18,527 bases of DNA. It comes from DATIJJ01 sp964612855. Lineage in GTDB: Bacteria; Pseudomonadota; Gammaproteobacteria; DSM-16500. The notes under the pieces are model-generated. The model searched no databases. It was given only the letters and a program-made list of their open reading frames with translations, and had not been told where the DNA came from. Shown here piece after piece: positions 14,708 to 18,527 of the stretch. Each line of letters opens with the position of its first letter. Position 1 is the first letter of the stretch. Where the stretch lies: positions 1 to 18,527 of the forward strand of contig CAZTDR010000054.1 in NCBI GenBank assembly GCA_964612855.1, written 5' to 3'. The translations under genes and the position numbers were made by a program.

Positions 14708-16642
14708 TTAAAGTTTGGTCAATGAGATGTTTTTTTCTCGCTGCCCGGCCAAAAACGTTTTAATTTTCTCAAAATCCCGAGTGCGAGCCATATCGGGCAA
14801 ACTTTGTAAAAACGCTTGTCCATAACGCGACCCAACTAATCGCGGATCGCCAATCATTAAAATACCGTAGTCTTGTACATCCCGGATTAATCGCCCTGCC
14901 CCTTGTTTTAGCATTAAAATAGCATTGGGTAATTGATATTCTTGAAAGGGATCGCGGCCTTGTTTTTTTAGCATTTGAATACGGGCTTTTAGAATGGGAT
15001 CTTCGGGAGCCGCAAAGGGCAATTTATCAATAATAACGCAGGATAAAGCATCTCCTCGCACATCGACGCCATACCAAAAACTGCTGGTGCCTAATAATAC
15101 GGCATTACCATACGATTTAAATTGCTCAATCAATTCTTTTTTGGGCATGCTGCCTTGAAGTAAAAGCGGAAAAGTAACACGGTCTTTTAATAATTCTGCC
15201 GCATAGTCTAATGCTCTGTGGCTCGTGAATAATAAAAACGCTTTTCCCTGTGTTGCTTCTAAAACCGGAATCGCGGATTCAATCAACGCATTTGTGTAGT
15301 GTTTATCGTGAGGATCCGGTAAGCCGCGTGGAACGTACAATAATGCTTGTTTCGCGTAATCAAATGGGCTAGACAATTGCAATTGCAGCGCATGACGTAA
15401 TCCTAGGGCGTCGATAAATAATTGAAAATTATTTTTGACAGTAAGGGTGGCGGAGGTAAAAATCCACGTACGTTTTTTTTCTTCAATATAGCGTTTGAAA
15501 TTTTCAGCAACAATGAGCGGCGTTAATTGCAGAGTAAAACTTTGCATAAATGTTTCAAACCAATGAACGGCATCGTCAGGGGTTTCTCCGGTGAGTAAAT
15601 TAAAGCGCTCAATGAGTTGTATGGCGCGTCGCCAACAATTTTCCAGCCCTTTGCTGCGAATAGCTATGGTTTTAAGCAGCTCTTCTAAGGTTTGCAGATT
15701 TTTTTTAACGGAATGAATGCTTATTTCCAGCAAGGAAGGTAATTGTTCTGGCCAAGGCGCGCGACGTAATTCTTGCCCCATGGCCAGCCGCATTTCTTGC
15801 ACGGTTGCCTGCAATTTATCGGTTTCTTCGATCACATGACGAGAATCTTTTGCGGATTGTAAAATTTCAGCTTCTGTGTCTCGTGCGAGTTCAGTCAATT
15901 GCCGTCCGGTTAAAGCGGTAGAAAAAAATTGAGAAGCGATTTCAGGCAAATGATGTGCTTCATCAAAAACAATCGCATCGGCTCCTGGTAATAATTCGCC
16001 AAATCCTTCTTCTTGTAAGGCCATGTCTGCAAAAAATAAATGATGATTAACAATCACAATGTCAGCGACTAAGGCTTGTTGACGTGCTTTAACAACAAAG
16101 CAATCTTTATAAAATGGACAGTCTTGACTGAGGCAGTTATCCGGCGTACTTGTCACATAGGGCCAAATGGCAGAATCTTCAGCGACACTGGTTAATTCAG
16201 AGATATCGCCTGTTTGGGTGCTATTTGCCCATTCGTTAACGGTATGTAAGTGTGTGACTAACTGTCGAGAAACAAAGCGTCCATCGAGAATATTGCGTTC
16301 AATCCGATGTTTGCAAAGATAATTGGCCCGTCCTTTGAGTAAGACAACCTTGGTCGGTAAGGCGAGAATCTTTTTGATGATGGGAATATCTTTAAAAAAT
16401 AATTGGTCTTGTAAGTTTTTAGTACCGGTAGAAATGATGGTTTTTTTTTGAGAGAGAAAAATAGGCACCAAATAACCGAATGTTTTACCCGTCCCTGTTC
16501 CAGCCTCGATGATAATTTGGGAATTCAGAGCCAGTGCTTTTTCAATGGCATCCGCCATTGTTTGCTGAGCATCTCGCGAGGTAAAGCCCTCGATGGCTTG
16601 GCTAAGTAAGCCGCCTTGTCCTAAGATTTGGTTTGAATTCAT
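14708..16642 (-). CDS. yoaA: YoaA-type Fe-S superfamily 2 DNA helicase
   Basis: This is a 5'-3' DNA helicase of the XPD/DinG group acting in replication-fork repair. In E. coli YoaA works with the polymerase subunit HolC. The 644 residues (E. coli 636) contain Walker A EAGTGTGKT (46-54), four cysteines for a 4Fe-4S cluster (C110, C170, C175, C181), the DEAH box (227-230) and a C-terminal motif VI in KQGAGRLIRD. The length and the N-terminal opening fit YoaA better than DinG (716 residues in E. coli). It begins 17 bases after the fic stop codon and precedes the orphan gene by 49 bases, so it is likely part of fic-yoaA-orphan-tsaB. The ribosome site is weak (GGCGG about 9 bases away), consistent with read-through translation from fic. 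Confidence 0.94.
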   Translation of the reverse strand: MNSNQILGQGGLLSQAIEGFTSRDAQQTMADAIEKALALNSQIIIEAGTGTGKTFGYLVPIFLSQKKTIISTGTKNLQDQLFFKDIPIIKKILALPTKVVLLKGRANYLCKHRIERNILDGRFVSRQLVTHLHTVNEWANSTQTGDISELTSVAEDSAIWPYVTSTPDNCLSQDCPFYKDCFVVKARQQALVADIVIVNHHLFFADMALQEEGFGELLPGADAIVFDEAHHLPEIASQFFSTALTGRQLTELARDTEAEILQSAKDSRHVIEETDKLQATVQEMRLAMGQELRRAPWPEQLPSLLEISIHSVKKNLQTLEELLKTIAIRSKGLENCWRRAIQLIERFNLLTGETPDDAVHWFETFMQSFTLQLTPLIVAENFKRYIEEKKRTWIFTSATLTVKNNFQLFIDALGLRHALQLQLSSPFDYAKQALLYVPRGLPDPHDKHYTNALIESAIPVLEATQGKAFLLFTSHRALDYAAELLKDRVTFPLLLQGSMPKKELIEQFKSYGNAVLLGTSSFWYGVDVRGDALSCVIIDKLPFAAPEDPILKARIQMLKKQGRDPFQEYQLPNAILMLKQGAGRLIRDVQDYGILMIGDPRLVGSRYGQAFLQSLPDMARTRDFEKIKTFLAGQREKNISLTKL

Positions 16643-16659
16643 GCGCTTTGACCGCCCAA

Positions 16660-17883
16660 TTAAGGAAATAATCCTGGCATCCAGCGATTGGCAAGGCTCG
16701 CTGGAAAAGCAAGTTTTAATGGCGATTTGGGGAAATCAGAAACAAGTATCCCTCTTTCAATTAAAGTGGCTGTCAAGCGGCGTGCATGACGATCTGTCAC
16801 ATTGAGTAAGATCGCTAGCTCACCTCTTGAAATTTCACCGCGATACAAAATCGTTTCAAGTATTTGGATGGATTGAGGGGGTAATTTTTCAAGTTCTACC
16901 TCTTCTTTAGCCCATAATAAAATCCTTGCTCTTAATCTGTCCGACTCCATTAATTTTTCCATAAAATTCACTTGATCAATACAGATTTCAAGAAAGAAAC
17001 GGGTAAAATCAATCAGCATTTCTTCGCTTAAAGATCCGCGCCCATCTAAATCATTTCGGCGTTTGAGATCGCAGTTTGCGAGATGTTCTTTATATTTTTC
17101 AACCTGGCGAGCCAAGCCTCTCGCAATAGACCACATGCCCCCTGTATCTAATATATTCAAGGTGATTGCATAAGATAGTAAACGTGCTACTCGACCATTT
17201 CCATCAAGAAATGGATGGATCCATAGTAATCGATGATGGGATGCAGCCAATGCTAAGATGGATTCTGTTTTTCCTAATGCGCCGTAAACCGATTCATAGT
17301 GAGAAAAAAAACGGGGTAACGCGCCCGGGCTGACGGCAATATGATTGCCTACCTTGACATCATATTGACGCAACTCTCCCGGGATGACGCGCATTTTTTG
17401 CTTATTGTCAGGGTTTTCTATCCATAATAAATCTTCAGGTAACAAATCACAGAAACGTTGGTGTATTTCGCAAAGGGTTTCGCTGGAAAATGGATTATTT
17501 TTAATGCCGCCTTGGTCAATCCATTCTTGAACAGTAATATGTGCTCTAGCTTCTTTTTGTAAATTACGCTTTTTGATGTCTGAACTGTACTGGTTTCGTA
17601 ATGCTTGTTCAATTTCAATGGGATGGGTGTCATGTCCTTCAATCAAGTTGCTATAGTAGCAGTTCATTGAGCGAACTGTAGTCGCTAATGAGGTTTGTAT
17701 TGCGGAGGGTAAGCTACGTTTAAATCCGGCAGACTTTGCTACTAATTCCATCGCCAGGTCTGTTAACTCTGGGCGATATTTAGAGTTTTCCGAGATTAAT
17801 AATGGCTCCATCATTGATGGATTTTCACCTCTATCAGTGACCGCTAAAATGTCCGATTTTATGTCCGATCTTTTAATGTTCAT
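16660..17883 (-). CDS. Class II Fic protein (probable AMP-transferase) with C-terminal winged helix
   Basis: Fic enzymes usually transfer AMP from ATP to hydroxyl side chains of proteins. The 407 residues carry an N-terminal helical region with the inhibitory motif SNLIEG (78-83, the S/T-xxx-E-G form with E82), placing it in class II with a built-in inhibitor. The complete active-site loop HPFLDGNGRVAR spans 223-234, with the catalytic H223. The preceding flap hairpin is RVIPGELRQYDVKVG. A C-terminal winged helix (about 335-400) has DRHARRLTATLIERG as a probable recognition helix. All key residues are intact. Two starts are possible. ATG 17883 follows TATAAT by 7 bases and would give an almost leaderless mRNA. 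Met24 (codon 17814) has GAGGTG 11 bases before it. The first 18 codons contain two of the repeats described at 17849-17957. It probably heads an operon with yoaA. Confidence 0.93.
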   Translation of the reverse strand: MNIKRSDIKSDILAVTDRGENPSMMEPLLISENSKYRPELTDLAMELVAKSAGFKRSLPSAIQTSLATTVRSMNCYYSNLIEGHDTHPIEIEQALRNQYSSDIKKRNLQKEARAHITVQEWIDQGGIKNNPFSSETLCEIHQRFCDLLPEDLLWIENPDNKQKMRVIPGELRQYDVKVGNHIAVSPGALPRFFSHYESVYGALGKTESILALAASHHRLLWIHPFLDGNGRVARLLSYAITLNILDTGGMWSIARGLARQVEKYKEHLANCDLKRRNDLDGRGSLSEEMLIDFTRFFLEICIDQVNFMEKLMESDRLRARILLWAKEEVELEKLPPQSIQILETILYRGEISRGELAILLNVTDRHARRLTATLIERGILVSDFPKSPLKLAFPASLANRWMPGLFP

Positions 17884-17957
17884 GCTGTTGATTATAGCAC
17901 TTATTTTATGAAAAAATGCGGGATATTGAAATAAAAATGTCCGATCTTATGTCCGGT
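17849..17957. promoter_or_regulatory. Paired ATGTCCGAT repeats bracketing the fic promoter (possible operators)
   Basis: ATGTCCGAT occurs at 17849-17857 and 17861-17869 and again at 17937-17945, with ATGTCCGGT at 17949-17957. Both pairs have a 12-base period and the pairs are 88 bases apart. The surrounding bases also match (AAAATGTCCGAT then TTT or CTT). One pair lies upstream of the fic -10 box, the other just after the presumed transcription start and inside the first codons if ATG 17883 is used. This is the layout of a two-site operator. The winged helix of Fic itself is a candidate binder, by inference. A chance duplication of a coding segment is the alternative. Confidence 0.6.
17891..17896 (-). 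promoter_or_regulatory. Candidate -10 box of fic
   Basis: On the minus strand the sequence reads TATAAT then CAACAGC and ATG 17883. It is a perfect -10 hexamer; transcription would start at or one base before that ATG. No good -35 is seen (GCATTT at a 17-base spacing), which suggests a weak or activator-dependent promoter. Confidence 0.5.
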
Positions 17958-17964
17958 GTTTTTC

Positions 17965-18038
17965 GTGATCCCCGAATGTTTTTATCGGAGATCTTTTAAC
18001 GAGTAAACAGATCCCCGATAAAAGCATTCGGGGATGAC
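17965..18038. repeat. Long hairpin repeat, copy 2
   Basis: The arms at 17965-17994 and 18009-18038 pair over about 30 positions with a few mismatches (core ATCCCCGAATG with CATTCGGGGAT). The 14-base loop reads GTTTAC at its start on the minus strand, as does copy 1 at 1276-1348 on the plus strand, so the copies are in opposite orientation. It lies between the fdxA stop codon and the fic promoter. It may protect or end the fdxA mRNA, but no T-run follows. The rest of the gap (18039-18124) holds nothing I recognise. Confidence 0.8.
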
Positions 18039-18124
18039 GGATGATCGGGAGTTCCTACTAAAAAGTGTGCGAACGCCCTTTCTGTTTAGATGCTGCGCAA
18101 AAGGAAAGTTTGCTTGCATTGTTG

Positions 18125-18448
18125 TTATTTTTCAAGAAGTTTTAATTTATCATCTACATCTTTCCACTCATCCGCATCACTCGGCGCGTCTTTGCGGCGA
18201 TTGATATTCGGCCAGGTTTCAGCAAGCTCTTTATTGAGTTCGATGTAATTTTGATATTTTTCGGGAAGATCGTCAGTGGAATAAATGGCGTTGACGGGGC
18301 ATTCTGGTTCGCAAAGAGCGCAGTCTATGCATTCGTCGGGTTTGATAACAAGAAAATTGGGGCCTTCGTAAAAACAATCAACCGGACAAACTTCAACACA
18401 GTCCGTATATTTGCAACGTATACACTGCTCTGTTACGACGAAAGTCAT
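18125..18448 (-). CDS. fdxA: 7Fe ferredoxin (3Fe-4S and 4Fe-4S), FdxA
   Basis: This is a small cytosolic electron carrier of the Azotobacter ferredoxin I type. From ATG 18448 it is 107 residues and aligns along its length with FdxA: TEQCIRCKYTDCVEVCPVDC gives C9, C12, C17, C21 and C25, and ECIDCALCEPEC gives C40, C43, C46 and C50. C9, C17 and C50 would hold the 3Fe-4S cluster; C21, C40, C43 and C46 the 4Fe-4S cluster. The C-terminal helical extension is also present. An in-frame ATG at 18460 would add four residues, but its GGA directly abuts the ATG and family members begin at the MxFVV position, so 18448 is preferred. The gene starts 19 bases from the 3' end of a tRNA gene and may share its transcript. 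Confidence 0.95.
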   Translation of the reverse strand: MTFVVTEQCIRCKYTDCVEVCPVDCFYEGPNFLVIKPDECIDCALCEPECPVNAIYSTDDLPEKYQNYIELNKELAETWPNINRRKDAPSDADEWKDVDDKLKLLEK

Positions 18449-18467
18449 GCAATTTGTCATTCCAACA

Positions 18468-18527
18468 TGGTGCCCGAGGCCAGAATCGAACTGGCACGGG
18501 GGTTACCCCCCGAGGGATTTTAAGTCC
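18468..18527 (-). tRNA. tRNA-Leu(UAA), 3' part (runs off window)
   Basis: Read on the minus strand, the window edge begins within the anticodon stem: GGA, loop CTTAAAA with anticodon TAA (18522-18520), then TCC. A long variable arm (CGGGGGGTAACCCCCG), a T arm (GCCAG, TTCGATT, CTGGC), the acceptor strand CTCGGGC, discriminator A and an encoded CCA (18470-18468) follow. The long variable arm marks a class II tRNA, and the anticodon gives leucine UAA. The D arm and the 5' acceptor strand lie beyond the window. Confidence 0.93.

Noticed and set aside
16660..17883. fic as part of a FicT/FicA-type toxin-antitoxin pair
   Set aside because: No small antitoxin gene is adjacent, and the inhibitory SNLIEG helix is within the same polypeptide, so this is class II.
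18251..18523. 90-residue plus-strand frame across fdxA and the tRNA
   Set aside because: It is antisense to a full-length ferredoxin and to a tRNA with clear secondary structure.

Overview
The window looks like a chromosomal segment of an AT-leaning gammaproteobacterium, most likely from the Legionellales (Coxiella/Rickettsiella/Aquicella-like). The core gene order resembles Pseudomonas and E. coli neighbourhoods in reduced form. It also carries two lineage-specific proteins that look like secreted effectors, a Fic enzyme, a large L-180-type NAD-glutamate dehydrogenase and many small palindromic repeats. The taxonomic placement is inference from gene content. Almost every gene is on the minus strand; the only plus-strand gene is the first one.

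Layout from left to right: a partial ~146-bp MITE-like element (1-134); a plus-strand orphan protein with a membrane hairpin and a polar tail (225-1259); a strong 30-bp-stem hairpin between convergent genes; a minus-strand pair of cyclase-family hydrolase and YjbQ; a dedD-like SPOR protein and accD; truA coupled to a very short FimV-like protein; and asd, bracketed by two 146-bp MITE copies in opposite orientations (5751-5896 and 6940-7085). Then come an alpha/beta hydrolase of haloalkane-dehalogenase type that has lost its catalytic Asp, the 1612-residue glutamate dehydrogenase, tsaB, an orphan coiled-coil protein, a YoaA-type Fe-S helicase, a class II Fic protein with a striking promoter/repeat arrangement, a second hairpin repeat, a 7Fe ferredoxin (fdxA) and the 3' part of tRNA-Leu(UAA) at the right edge.

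Read along the minus strand, asd - fimV-like - truA - accD - dedD matches the Pseudomonas order asd-fimV-truA-trpF-accD-folC-dedD with trpF and folC missing and fimV cut down to a membrane anchor plus its C-terminal domain. fic-yoaA-orphan-tsaB is tightly spaced and probably co-transcribed. The yoaA/tsaB proximity is also seen in E. coli, so the orphan looks like an insertion between them.

The points most worth following up are: the MITE family with ~20-bp inverted termini, one copy of which supplies the stop codon of a neighbouring gene and sits just upstream of asd; the dehalogenase homologue with Gly at the nucleophile position; the minimal FimV; and the Fic promoter, which lies between two near-identical copies of a double ATGTCCGAT repeat.
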